Positions 9,901-17,428 of a stretch of 36,954 nucleotides of DNA are shown piece after piece (the stretch's first letter is position 1; the number at the start of each line of letters is the position of its first letter). The position numbers and the translations under genes were made by a program. The DNA is from an uncultured Schlesneria sp. GTDB taxonomy: Bacteria > Planctomycetota > Planctomycetia > Planctomycetales > Planctomycetaceae. The stretch lies in contig CAIULL010000241.1 of NCBI GenBank assembly GCA_903899985.1, forward strand, positions 1-36,954, read 5' to 3'. The notes below the pieces were generated by a model. It did no database searches, was not told where the DNA came from, and was given only the letters and a program-made list of their open reading frames with translations.

Positions 9901-10573
9901 CAATATTCTCGTCAAGCGAAATCTGATAGCGATCATTCCCGATAACTCCACAATGCTATTGTGCCGTTCAGGCTTGGCCAGGAGTAGTCAATTTGATCAG
10001 GGCTTGGAACGGTTGGAAGCGTTACTGGATCGTCACCATGCTCTTGGCTCAGAGACGCGTGGAGCAATATCAAACCGCTGGTGGCTTCATCAATTACAAA
10101 CGCGACTTTTGGCGCTCGTCCCACAAGAGATTGAACACCGGACGGAAGAGTCTGACTCCAGGCTTAAGCGTCGAGCTGAGATTGTGGAAACGCTTGATCA
10201 ACTGGAACCGGTTCCGGACGCGCCTTCAATCAGCTGGCATGCTCGATTGCTTGATGAACCATCGAGCGATTTTGAAGGGACGGTCCGGGGATCGGGTGAT
10301 CTTGATGGGACGATTCGACTCTGGAGGTTTGATTGGCGATGGATTCTCGGAGGATGTTCATCCATTCTTGCTGTGATACTCATCCCACTTTTGCGTCGAA
10401 TTATTAAAATTGAGTGGAGTGAATGGCTTCATCGACATGTTGCCGTTTCGTGGCTGATGCTTGCCACCTTCTGGTGGCTGTTTTTGACACCCAGCGTCCT
10501 GGGTACGATACTGTTGTTCGTCGCGCTGTTCCGCGCTGCCACTCAATATAAACTTGCGAAGCCGTCAGCCTGA
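3932..10573 (+). CDS. Giant double-unit envelope protein (units B and C), unknown family
   Basis: This 2213-aa protein starts at the ATG overlapping the upstream stop. Residues 1-32 form a signal peptide with the basic start MKVNSRR. Unit B (to about 1075) is beta-rich and ends in three hydrophobic helices (about 1004-1026, 1033-1051 and 1053-1072). A basic NKRK stretch and a further hydrophobic segment (about 1090-1113) then end in F-A-Q, which looks like an internal signal peptide with its cleavage site near 1118/1119. Unit C (1119-2213) opens with DKNG (1139-1142), as unit A does at 76-79, and ends in three more helices (from about 2138). V-P-R-(E/D) followed by a helix-like stretch occurs in both B and C. 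The topology works: three helices plus the internal hydrophobic segment return unit C to the periplasm. No catalytic motif was seen. It probably acts with the upstream protein as a large envelope assembly (inference). Confidence 0.85.
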   Translation: MKVNSRRIAMCATGLIGLLAVGFWQERARSVEAVEPSRTAIDFERADIPADQPAAWPKEVQRCVDVPREEFISLMEQLNSRSRGPRSAWLRSAHYEATLVDDTLRSGLMTASVQRLDGPGSLLELGHFSFAVQELKWQNRPAIWGTSADGRAWVLTDGENDELLGEWTCKGRSFPGGIDFDLQLPEATTSFLDLRIPRGFSVYSPTAEVTLLSDAPNEPTQLWRIQCGSDHVCRVTCVAREGIESRRSALLVEHDMSVIVREEDLRFQLILNLEALDAPVRDLTLRIPAGLTIYSATYGADTAVPIQRKPESDGRLSIHLPGPLSGRGRPLRIEGIASKEPDRPAISPQVVVENSTFVGGRQLLTVQSPLQVRSIRSSGYRQLTPLTPTLDGEIFTFQQLTSDAQLILDVHRPPVSLSGQILSLLIADEDSWMLDTEIIWTSPTGGGFRTNCLFPANWEVTDVQMAGRATAVQESESANGVQRDLESDKLSWDVQSQPGGQSPAGDQMVLAIEFLDAIQPGQTRAVRVIARRKPPEPGQAVSIPLPQLMNCDTTEVTFGIQNPDSMTPDLSEETRLERIAHPTTASFPAVPDNHERRWYRGDSLDGTATFKLIPRLPPVAVRTETAVEALLSEYRVRYSLQYQPHEPVADRLLVYLTEPNTDVRWTLKAAQPIELTAIRLTKSQHLEWNLSSKGELWEIKLPRVLERDVTIEGMSTNRWSVVNRPALAFVPQAIDKLAQLKLTHPDSLELNLGVEGLKPTGQKMSWWYSTPEGEFELAIRNPEPSREFPLMVSMQLSTLMSTDTSGFDLYRARLQLENGSAQETLRIKLDPKAVVQDAIVDGESVAVNLRQGEFSIPGLNATRRDVVELVYRVPARGNVIYENRPIIVPQVSAQVLGFFWEFAVPPSSRLLSEPKGARLSESLPSPTWNERIFGPLGRTASEKIFQPLRFEAWRQLFQPDPPYLSPDSGFERASEAPAEWQRHQATSPELPAELSVELWHSSRIKLLTWISFCSCLTLGIGLRMLGWRYRDRIAAYILGLSLAATFSAPAPFAGFFGGAISGTLIGLMIPRLLLFPYEAANKRKTIQPLPLPATLTASLLGGLTFLSLSPILSGNVFAQEPGFEQGAAAKHPFVFVPVDKNGQPSTTLPLVYVPRDSLARWKGMARDRGTTPTYLLSNARYDLRGAADGHWNVVAKYQVHLLNPSASSVIVPITLTDVSLPDADSCLVNGIPHPIGALPNGMGYTVELTSPRNTIDVDSTIGYVASFDIELRLRKPRPNGRGLELSIPLVANSHIKVALAESFPFAEILGGRGSTGRERNDRIIECDLGSTNHVEVRWGQSAARLKPQQASASLLQHIELRPNSVELRFHLKAIPDEGNLDSIEFQIPDNAVVRSIQSRDDDLLRSDVIVTKSGQRRLRLVFEQPHRVPIVVDGTLLLLQTDSLVQTPLPKFGLASSNGIQWRYDHNWWGVSAHNDYRVEASNLDPENVNTISADAYLQAWEDALDPRHPEPGIPRPPQSAFELREGTTPVFVLAPYQSRRRANQWKQVGAIGKRRLEWTLTGEIETVQSSTYQTVLNVDRRLRIEMVSVVENGAERRIRWTESRTDPSRVVVFLSDKTQGKQTIILRGSLPLTSGVAIALPFVRPEDCDITNSQLVLTRDPEVDVILTTPREWKPEIDNSTVLKTEPDGQIVEGSFQVSDPSARGTIQTSSRHSRCSTRAAAILRRTEGSVWKLICRMEMTPEGDSPLRMGLNFPASFNEIESVFVERAEPAWHDISDGVRQLDLLLNRGDGSGSVIVEFEISLTEPKQAEWELPFPVPLHSNGLETLLVIEPENIWYPTNGRDVRIADLPDWSANFYENLPGGSSAFRVAGPSVRIQRDIMPPNLREPAIRLLDQRMWFHSDGRRTGVSQAYLSSVRDDLEFDLPLGLTVKALFLDDYPLPLSSPTERRLKIPMTDAGTESILTVAWSAVPGDATFGRPVSSQLLWPRNILVKRNLIAIIPDNSTMLLCRSGLARSSQFDQGLERLEALLDRHHALGSETRGAISNRWWLHQLQTRLLALVPQEIEHRTEESDSRLKRRAEIVETLDQLEPVPDAPSISWHARLLDEPSSDFEGTVRGSGDLDGTIRLWRFDWRWILGGCSSILAVILIPLLRRIIKIEWSEWLHRHVAVSWLMLATFWWLFLTPSVLGTILLFVALFRAATQYKLAKPSA

Positions 10574-10578
10574 TCGTT

Positions 10579-11694
10579 TCAGATTGTCAGAAATCGATCC
10601 CGAGCGGTCACATCCCACATCTCAATGACATTCCCTGCTTCGATGACATAGGCCTGTTTGTGTAGTGCCGATGTCGGGCAAACATGTTTTGGAATCGCGA
10701 AAAGCTCATCCCCTGGTTGATATCGCCCGGCGAGCGGCGTCTGAAGCACCAGATGCTCTTCATTATGCAGGACCTGTTGAGCGTCTGGAAGATCGGGAAA
10801 CAGAACTCGTTGCCCTTTTGGCGGGTCTGAAGCGACGGCTTTATTCCCTAAGTCACAGGTCAAACGATCAGGTGTCGGACGGCTGATGACTCTCGTCAGC
10901 ATGGCGACGGCAGGCTCAAAATCCATGTCGGGAAATGCAGCACCATAACCAGAATCGTGAAACACGCATGTGCCTGGAGCAAGTTCAATTGCGGAATCGT
11001 CCAGATTGGCAAATACAGGAAAGGAACCCGTTCCTCCACAGACAATTGCTGGAACCGGCCAGCCATTGCGGACGAATTGATCTCGCAACGAGGCTGCGAC
11101 GTTCCATCCAGTCAGGACTGCTGCAGTCCTTTCGGTAAGATTCGTCTGATGATTCTGCCCGTCATACAGATGAAAACCGCCTGGCTGCAGACCAGGTCGT
11201 TCGACGATGCGTTGATAGAGTCTCGTCGCTAAATCCCCCGGTACGACTCCAGTCCGATGAAGTCCTGGATCGAGATCAAGCAGGACACGAATCGTTAAGG
11301 ACGCGGACGACATTGCATTGCTCAATTCGTCGATCATCTTTAAATCATCTGCCGTTACGGCCAGTTTCACATCGGGAAACTTTTGCAGAAATCGCTTGGA
11401 ACGGCCGATGTTTGGCCCCACAAGATTGTAAGCAAGGAATATATCCTTAACTCCACATTCGGCCAGCATCTCCGCTTCCGCAAACGTAGCACATTTATGC
11501 TTGGTCAGTCCCATACCGAGTTCGATCTTCGTCACGGCAGGCATCTTATGAGTCTTACAGTGAGGCCGAAGTCGCGAGACATCTCCGGCCATCTCAATCA
11601 TCCGTCGTAGATTGCGAATCACGATTTCGCGATACACGAGCAGAGCAGGGGAGTAGATCTGGGACGTATCTGCAATGGCGTATTGAGAATCCAT
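10579..11694 (-). CDS. DSD1-family PLP enzyme (D-threonine aldolase / D-serine dehydratase-like)
   Basis: This 371-aa cytoplasmic enzyme belongs to the fold-type III (alanine racemase-like) PLP family that cleaves D-threonine or deaminates D-serine. RPHCKTHK at 43-50 is the family PLP motif, and K47 should form the Schiff base. Near the C-terminus, KHVCPT carries H337 and C339, the pair that binds the metal ion in characterised D-serine dehydratases and D-threonine aldolases. Length matches the family. It lies only 5 bases from the convergent end of the giant gene. The gene upstream on the same strand is about 200 bases away, so it may have its own promoter. Which D-amino acid it uses cannot be told from sequence; D-threonine aldolase or D-serine dehydratase are both plausible. 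Confidence 0.85.
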   Translation of the reverse strand: MDSQYAIADTSQIYSPALLVYREIVIRNLRRMIEMAGDVSRLRPHCKTHKMPAVTKIELGMGLTKHKCATFAEAEMLAECGVKDIFLAYNLVGPNIGRSKRFLQKFPDVKLAVTADDLKMIDELSNAMSSASLTIRVLLDLDPGLHRTGVVPGDLATRLYQRIVERPGLQPGGFHLYDGQNHQTNLTERTAAVLTGWNVAASLRDQFVRNGWPVPAIVCGGTGSFPVFANLDDSAIELAPGTCVFHDSGYGAAFPDMDFEPAVAMLTRVISRPTPDRLTCDLGNKAVASDPPKGQRVLFPDLPDAQQVLHNEEHLVLQTPLAGRYQPGDELFAIPKHVCPTSALHKQAYVIEAGNVIEMWDVTARDRFLTI

Positions 11695-11894
11695 ACTGCT
11701 GGCTTATACCTTTTTTGATGACGGGTTGATTTTGCGAGGGCTTGAAAGTCGCAATCATGCCGGTGCGATGTTACGGGGAACGATGCCATCTTGACGAGTT
11801 CCAGAGCTACTCGTCGGATACATCATTCGGACTTCGGAAGAGGTCGTAGCAACGGCAAGATGAAGGTCAGTGTCGTCAGCTCCTTTCCGTTCTA

Positions 11895-13004
11895 TCAGGA
11901 ACACCGTTTTAGCTTCGAGACACGCCCCGCTCCCACCCATTCGGCAACAAAAATGCTGCCATCCGGACCAAAACATGCATCGTGCGGATGAACGAACTTT
12001 CCATCCTGCCACTTTGACTTGTCACCGCGAATGGTGAAATTGTCCGACGTCACACGAGCGACATCGTCGCCAAGGCGTGCGACAATTTCATTCTTTTCAT
12101 TCAACAATGTGACACGTGCATGCAGTTCAGGAACGACCATCAGGTTTTTCCATGTCTCGACATTGGCAGGAAGCCCGTACCCCTTCAGTGTTTCAATATA
12201 TTTACCGTCCATTGTAAAATACTGCAGCGTATGATGAGCACGGTCGCAGACGACGATCGATGGGACTCGGCCCGATCGCTTGTCGACCCAGACACCGTGA
12301 GGAGTCGCGAACTTTCCCTCGCCCGGTCCGACACCGCCAAAACAGCTGACCCATTTGGCGTTTTTGTCATAACGGTGTACGTAGGAAGCACCGTAACCGT
12401 CGATCAGGAGGAATCCGCCGTCATCCAGAAAGGCAAAATTCGTTGGCAAAAACCTGTCCGAACCCCAAACCTTTGTCGGATCAGCACGGTCCTCTGGTCG
12501 AGTGTTCTCTCCTTCCGCATAGACACCGGATTCCATCGGTGCATATTGCTGCCAGATAACCCCGCCCTTCAGATCTAATTTGGCGAAGGTCTTAAGATGT
12601 TGGTAAGCACAGACGTATAAGAACTCCTCGTTCCCTTCTTCGCGGATCTCAATACCGTGCCCCCCACCTTGAAACTGGGCACCGAAAGAGCGGATATACT
12701 TCCCATCTGAATCGAACACGAAGATTGACGGGTGATCTTTCAGTTCTGTCCGCCCCTCATGAATGACATAGAGATTGCCGGACTTATCGATCGCAACATT
12801 ATGTGTCGTCTGCCACGTGTACTTGTTGGGCAACTGTGGCCATTCATGCTGAACCTCGAACTGATGTTCTCCTTGGCCGACAATCAGCGGTTTATCCGTC
12901 TTTGCGGCCGTGAGAATCATCGGTGCCCCAATCACGGCTGCAGTACTTGCAGTGGCTTTGGACAGAAATTGACGTCGAGAAACCGAGTTGGTGCGTGATG
13001 TCAT
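11895..13004 (-). CDS. Tat-exported NHL-repeat beta-propeller protein
   Basis: This is a 369-aa protein. A twin-arginine signal (S-R-R-Q-F-L, arginines 10-11) is followed by an Ala-rich hydrophobic stretch, so it should be exported folded. The body has repeated blades of the NHL/6-bladed type: (I/V)AIDKSGNLYV near the start, IFVFDSDGKYIRSFG, a blade with FATPHGVWVD, and a last blade FVHPHDACFGPDGSIFVAEW. Such proteins often bind ligands or act as lactonase-like or peptidyl-lyase-like enzymes, but no catalytic set is obvious here. AAGGAG lies 7 bases before the ATG. The C-terminus (RVSKLKRCS) looks like a natural end for this group. Spacing from its neighbours suggests a separate transcript. 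Confidence 0.85.
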   Translation of the reverse strand: MTSRTNSVSRRQFLSKATASTAAVIGAPMILTAAKTDKPLIVGQGEHQFEVQHEWPQLPNKYTWQTTHNVAIDKSGNLYVIHEGRTELKDHPSIFVFDSDGKYIRSFGAQFQGGGHGIEIREEGNEEFLYVCAYQHLKTFAKLDLKGGVIWQQYAPMESGVYAEGENTRPEDRADPTKVWGSDRFLPTNFAFLDDGGFLLIDGYGASYVHRYDKNAKWVSCFGGVGPGEGKFATPHGVWVDKRSGRVPSIVVCDRAHHTLQYFTMDGKYIETLKGYGLPANVETWKNLMVVPELHARVTLLNEKNEIVARLGDDVARVTSDNFTIRGDKSKWQDGKFVHPHDACFGPDGSIFVAEWVGAGRVSKLKRCS

Positions 13005-13085
13005 CGAACGGCTCCTTTTTCGATAGAACGTCTGTGGTTCGACGTTGAAATCGTGGTTTAAAGAATGGCAAGAAGAAGTGAGTAA

Positions 13086-14123
13086 CTATTTCGACGGTGG
13101 CTGACTTGAAAGTTGGACCAATGCTTCGAGCGTTCGAATGCGCTGAGCCTCGGACAATTTTAAATAGCGATGACGACCATCGGCCGAAGGGGAAAATCTG
13201 GTGAAACCGTCCGATTCAACAGCAATCGTTCCCGTTGGCGAGACATCGAAATATCCCCGCTCAGGATGTACCGCATAAAGCACACTCGTCAAGTCCCACG
13301 TCGGTCGGTTGTGCGGCGGTGCTTCGTAACGACGATAGGACTCGGCAACCGGATGATCGGCAACATAGCCATAATCTTTCACAATACTTTCCGAAGGATA
13401 CGCCAGTGCAATACCGATTTCGAATCCGCTCCAGACCACGGGTGTCGGCCATTCTTCGGACAGCTTTTTGCAATTCGCAATGTCCTGAACAACATTGTAT
13501 TCACAGTAATGCGGGTTTCCATCAATTGCCGTAAATGCCCCTGCCATCACCGAAAGAACTTTCACTTTTTTGCGGACGAGCTCGATCCCGGCAAGAGGCG
13601 AGTAATCGTCTGGTTTCGAATCGAGCAAGCGAGCGAGGTTTGTCGAAAATCCAACCTGGATGATACAGACCGAGCCATCTGCTTCGGCCTCAAGCAGCTT
13701 TCGAAGCAATCCAACCGCTTCTGGGGCGTCACGGTTACTGAGAAGATCATGAGGATAACGAAATCGCGATTTCCCGTTCTCGGAGATCAGCTCGGCAGCC
13801 AAGGGCAAAAACTTGCCGGGCTCGGGAGTCTTACCCGGACGAACGACACCAATCGGCGTCTCTGGTCGAAGGTAGAATGTATTGATCGCATCAACAAAGG
13901 GACCGGCAAGATCACTATCCTTGGTAATTGTAACCCCCAACAAATGACATGCCCCACGAGCCTGAAGCGAATGGATCATCCCTAAAGCCAAAACGTCATC
14001 GACATCATTGCCAATGTCGGTATCAAAGATCAGCCGAACGGGCTCAGCTGCGCGACACATAGTCGCTTGAAACAGGAATACTGTGATCACGAGCAAAGCC
14101 AAACAGGAAAAGCGCATCTCCAT
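13086..14123 (-). CDS. Exported nucleoside hydrolase (inosine/uridine-preferring family)
   Basis: This 345-aa protein carries a signal peptide (about residues 1-26, ending M-C-R-A-A). DTDIGNDVDD at 34-43 is the calcium-binding and catalytic signature of the IU nucleoside hydrolase family, which splits ribonucleosides into base and ribose. Further family features are a central SVMAGAF and a PVVWSGFE-type segment. The signal peptide places it outside the cytoplasm, where it could salvage nucleosides. GGAGG lies 11 bases before the chosen ATG; an ATG two codons later is also possible. Substrate preference cannot be read from the sequence. It is 82 bases upstream of the NHL gene on the same strand and may be co-transcribed with it. 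Confidence 0.88.
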   Translation of the reverse strand: MEMRFSCLALLVITVFLFQATMCRAAEPVRLIFDTDIGNDVDDVLALGMIHSLQARGACHLLGVTITKDSDLAGPFVDAINTFYLRPETPIGVVRPGKTPEPGKFLPLAAELISENGKSRFRYPHDLLSNRDAPEAVGLLRKLLEAEADGSVCIIQVGFSTNLARLLDSKPDDYSPLAGIELVRKKVKVLSVMAGAFTAIDGNPHYCEYNVVQDIANCKKLSEEWPTPVVWSGFEIGIALAYPSESIVKDYGYVADHPVAESYRRYEAPPHNRPTWDLTSVLYAVHPERGYFDVSPTGTIAVESDGFTRFSPSADGRHRYLKLSEAQRIRTLEALVQLSSQPPSK

Positions 14124-14470
14124 GAGTCAAAATTCCTCCGTTGCGTCAGGTCATTACGGTTCAACAATTCTGGATCAGAATGTTAAGGAATGCCAAGAAC
14201 TGCAAGTGAGAAGCGAATTTTGTCGATGAAACACAAGTCAAAAATGAAGACTTTTTCAGACAAAATATTGGTAACTTTTTAAAAGAGATCGGGTAGAATA
14301 AGTTACGAAAAGAGCGATTGATTGCCAGTGTCCTTGTTCCGAGTATCTCGGTCTTTTTTCAGTTAGAGCATCGCGATACCCAGAAAATACAAGCAGGGTT
14401 TACATTTGGTTTGGTGGGCGCGAGCTTTCAACTTGCACCGTTTTCAGTCTTCAGTAAGGGTGATTACGCC
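14124..14470. other. Divergent promoter region, no gene
   Basis: This AT-rich gap separates the leftward nucleoside hydrolase gene and the rightward coiled-coil gene, so it should hold promoters for both. GTAACTT (14271-14277) and AAGTTAC (14300-14306) form a perfect 7-base inverted repeat with a 22-base spacer, which could be an operator or a weak hairpin. I could not assign -35/-10 boxes with confidence. Confidence 0.35.
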
Positions 14471-14857
14471 ATGAATACATGCTGGACTCGTCGTTTGACG
14501 GTAATTTTTCTAGGTTCAATCGTGGTGACAGTTCCGATGCGGGCATCAGCTCAGTCACGTAGCATGATGATGAATCAGGCGCGGCAGAACTATCAACAAC
14601 AGATGAAGTTACAGGTTCAAGAACAGAAAGCCATGGAACTTGCGGTCCAGCAAGCTGCCGCCGCTGAAGCTGCTGAGGAAAAACGTAAAAGAGATAATCA
14701 CGCCAAGGCCAATCGAGCGAGACTGGAGAAAGAATCGAAGCAGCGGGAAGCGGCGAGAGCTAAACTTAAAGCAGAAAATGCTGGCAAGAATACAACGAGT
14801 AGCAGCAAGCAATCGGCAATTACAAGCAAACCAACGTCGGTCAAAAATCCACAATGA
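14471..14857 (+). CDS. Small exported coiled-coil protein, unknown function
   Basis: The protein is 128 aa from ATG 14471, chosen because TAAGGG lies 8-13 bases upstream and a signal peptide begins there. The frame also stays open upstream to 14318, but that extension looks non-coding. Residues 1-28 form a signal peptide (basic start, hydrophobic core, A-S-A-Q end). Residues about 30-110 are rich in Gln, Ala, Lys, Arg and Glu with heptad-like spacing, predicting a long charged coiled coil. The Ser/Thr/Lys tail looks disordered. No named domain was recognised. A periplasmic structural or binding role is only inferred. About 190 bases separate it from the following glycosyltransferase gene. Confidence 0.7.
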   Translation: MNTCWTRRLTVIFLGSIVVTVPMRASAQSRSMMMNQARQNYQQQMKLQVQEQKAMELAVQQAAAAEAAEEKRKRDNHAKANRARLEKESKQREAARAKLKAENAGKNTTSSSKQSAITSKPTSVKNPQ

Positions 14858-15046
14858 TGAATAGCTTTGCGATCTGATCATGATGTTTTTTTTCAAAAGC
14901 CCGCATTAGAATTCCAAAAGGGGATTTCGAGCGAACACTCGTGAAATTACTCAGTTTTTGTCTCAAACAATCGGTCTCTTGACTCTCGTAGCTCGTTCTT
15001 CGATCAGAAGCACAACTGTTGAGCGTGGGAACCATGTGAGCGATCC

Positions 15047-16012
15047 ATGAAATTGTCGATCATTGTTCCGGTCTTCAACGAGGCCGAAAGTTTGGTCGAA
15101 CTGTACTCGCAAATCATGCGCGTCGCGTCAGAAAAATCACTCGATCTGAACGTGATTATAATCGACGACGGGTCTCGAGATGCTTCGTGGGAAGAAATCC
15201 ACAAACTCGTTGAGTTTGATGCACGCGTCATTGGCCTGCGGTTTCGCCGTAATTTTGGAAAGGCAGCGGCCCTGACAGCGGGAATGGCGGCAGCCTCGGG
15301 CGATACCATTTGCATGATGGACGCCGATTTACAAGATGACCCGGCAGAAATTCCTCGATTTGCCGCAAAACTCAACGAAGGCTTCGACGTTGTCAATGGA
15401 TGGAAATTGAAGCGTCTGGATCCTTGGCATAAGGTCTACCCGAGCAAAGTCTTCAACTGGCTTGTCTCTCGACTGACCGGCCTGAAACTGCATGATCACA
15501 ATTGTGGTATGAAAATGTTCAAAGCAGAAGTTGGAAAAGAAATTAGAATCTACGGCGAGTTACATAGATTCATCCCTGTCTTGGCTCATGCGCGTGGTTT
15601 TCGAGTCACCGAAATCGGCGTCAACCACCGGGCTCGACAGCATGGAAAATCAAAGTACGGTGTTCGCCGGTTCCTGAGAGGGTTTCTCGACTTGATGACT
15701 GTGGCATTTTTGACGGGTTACGGTCAAAGACCTCAACACATGCTTGGTGCCATTGGACTGATCGCGTTCGGACTGGGCCTTTCGGGACTCGGCTATCTCG
15801 CGCTAATATGGCTGATGATGAACATTTTCTCGGTTTGGCCCGCTGAGCCGATCGGTGGTCGTCCTCTGTTGGCATACTCGATCGCCTTGACGATTCTCGG
15901 TGCACAAGCGATTTCGCTGGGGCTACTTGCCGAGCTGATCGTGCATTACACCAGTCGGCCAACCGACACTTACAGCGTCTCAGAAGAAGCCGTCAGAAAA
16001 GTTGATCAATAA
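15047..16012 (+). CDS. Membrane glycosyltransferase family 2 (polyprenyl-phosphate type)
   Basis: This 321-aa protein is of the dolichol-phosphate mannose synthase / GtrB / ArnC-like group, which transfers a sugar from a nucleotide donor to a polyprenyl phosphate on the cytoplasmic face. The GT-A core shows [12 protein letters not shown] near the start, IIDDGSRD (D40-D41), and the DAD metal-binding triad at 92-94 followed by LQDDP. A later R-x-x-G-x-SKYG motif is typical of the group. Two C-terminal helices (about 231-258 and 273-302) anchor it. The sugar and acceptor cannot be told. No neighbouring flippase or ligase gene is present, so its glycan pathway is probably encoded elsewhere. Confidence 0.88.
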   Translation: MKLSIIVPVFNEAESLVELYSQIMRVASEKSLDLNVIIIDDGSRDASWEEIHKLVEFDARVIGLRFRRNFGKAAALTAGMAAASGDTICMMDADLQDDPAEIPRFAAKLNEGFDVVNGWKLKRLDPWHKVYPSKVFNWLVSRLTGLKLHDHNCGMKMFKAEVGKEIRIYGELHRFIPVLAHARGFRVTEIGVNHRARQHGKSKYGVRRFLRGFLDLMTVAFLTGYGQRPQHMLGAIGLIAFGLGLSGLGYLALIWLMMNIFSVWPAEPIGGRPLLAYSIALTILGAQAISLGLLAELIVHYTSRPTDTYSVSEEAVRKVDQ

Positions 16013-16199
16013 ATCCGGTCGGATGAGTTCGCACTTCATCAGCGACCTTTGTATTTTATTGACTGGACAACTTCCGGAATGCGAAATCACATCAAGACAT
16101 GGTATCAAAGGCGATCTGTTCGGCCTGTAAGTACCGTTAATCACAGCGGAGCACACGTAAGCCGGAGCGGACAACTTCGATCCATTAAGGAACTTCAAC

Positions 16200-17048
16200 A
16201 TGTCTCATCAATTGAATCGTCGCCATTTTTTACAAGCAGGTGCGGCTAGCCTGGCGGCCGTAACAACATCGGGTTTGTCATTTTCTGCTGACGCAAAAGA
16301 TCCCTATCTCGGCTTGAAAATTGGGCTGCAAAGTTATTCTCTGCGCGAATTCAAGGTCGAAGAAGCACTTGAGCAAACAAAAACATTGGGCCTGAAATAC
16401 TGGGAAGCATTCCCCGGTCACCTTCCGATGGGAAACGTCCCTAAGCACATCGAATCTCAGAAGGAACTTCTCTTGAAGGCTGGTGTGACTCTGTTTTCCT
16501 ACGGCGTTCTTCCATTTGATACAAACGAAAACGCAGCCAGGGAACGTTTCGATTACGCCAAAGCCATCGGAATTAAATCACTAAGCGCAGACCCGAATCC
16601 CGACATAGCGACGTTCGACTTGCTCGACAAACTGGTATCCGAATATGACATCGCGATCGCGATCCACAATCATGGCCCCGGCCACCGCTACAACAAGATC
16701 AGTGATGTCGAGAAAGTCGTGAAAGACCGACATCCCAAGATCGGTGCCTGCGTCGATACCGGACATTACCTTCGCAGCGACGAGGATCCGGTTGAAGCGG
16801 TGCAGCGACTCGGCAAACGAGTCTTCGGAGTCCACCTCAAGGACGTCAAATCACTCCCTGGCGGACAAAAGCAATTCAGAATTGCTGGCGAAGGCGATTT
16901 GAAGGTGACCGAACTCCTGAAAGCCTTGAAAGCTCTCAAGTACGAATACTGCGTCGCAGTCGAATACGAAGAAAATTCCAAAAACCCGCTTCCAGACATT
17001 GAAGCCTGTTTGAGGCACGTCCGTGAATGCGCTTTGAAGGTCATCTAA
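16200..17048 (+). CDS. Tat-exported sugar phosphate isomerase/epimerase-like TIM barrel
   Basis: This 282-aa protein begins with a twin-arginine signal (N-R-R-H-F-L-Q, arginines 7-8), and AAGGA lies 8 bases before the ATG. The body is a xylose isomerase-like TIM barrel (AP endonuclease 2 superfamily). Metal-site motifs appear in the usual order: AIHNHGPGH, ACVDTGHYLRS, VFGVHLKDV and VAVEYEE. The length is normal for exported members of the family common in planctomycetes. It probably isomerises or epimerises a free sugar or derivative in the periplasm, but the substrate is unknown and hydroxypyruvate isomerase-like activity is an alternative. It stands about 190 bases after the glycosyltransferase, likely with its own promoter. 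Confidence 0.85.
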   Translation: MSHQLNRRHFLQAGAASLAAVTTSGLSFSADAKDPYLGLKIGLQSYSLREFKVEEALEQTKTLGLKYWEAFPGHLPMGNVPKHIESQKELLLKAGVTLFSYGVLPFDTNENAARERFDYAKAIGIKSLSADPNPDIATFDLLDKLVSEYDIAIAIHNHGPGHRYNKISDVEKVVKDRHPKIGACVDTGHYLRSDEDPVEAVQRLGKRVFGVHLKDVKSLPGGQKQFRIAGEGDLKVTELLKALKALKYEYCVAVEYEENSKNPLPDIEACLRHVRECALKVI

Positions 17049-17257
17049 GATCGTTCAAAACTAATAAAAGCCGCAATTATGAGTGCCAGTAGTGGCTGCT
17101 TAGAGTCGCCACTAGCTTCATCATTTCACCGACAGAAAGCCAGAACACCGGTGAGCGACAACGCTCGCAAGTGACACCATGATTTCAGACCGCTGTTTCC
17201 GCCCATGTTGCGCGCGGGCATCGCCGTATTCCCAATACGAAGGCAATGCAAAACGTT

Positions 17258-17356
17258 GGGTGCCACGGTTTTGGAGTCTGACACGGCCGTGTCTTCGAGG
17301 TTCGATCTCGTCATTTAAGACAGCAGCTTTTCCGACGACGGCAAACCGTGGCACCC
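17258..17356. repeat. 99-bp element with 13-bp terminal inverted repeats
   Basis: GGGTGCCACGGTT (17258-17270) and AACCGTGGCACCC (17344-17356) are perfect complements. Inside is a perfect 14-base palindrome GACACGGCCGTGTC (17280-17293). No open frame of significance is present. The size and form fit a non-autonomous MITE-like or REP-like element. The rest of 17049-17428 shows no gene. Confidence 0.6.
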
Positions 17357-17428
17357 TTTTTCCGACGGGCAACTGCTCTCGCAGGGTTTGGTAACGGAGT
17401 AACAAGACGTCGATCGCCCCTTTTTCGA

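Noticed and set aside
11755-12012. Minus-strand frame overlapping the end of the NHL protein gene, considered as a frameshifted continuation
   Set aside because: The NHL protein ends naturally after its last blade, and the alternative frame shows no blade-like sequence.
13170-13985. 271-codon frame antisense to the nucleoside hydrolase gene
   Set aside because: It is the complement of a clearly recognisable enzyme; its translation is Arg/Cys-rich with no domain.
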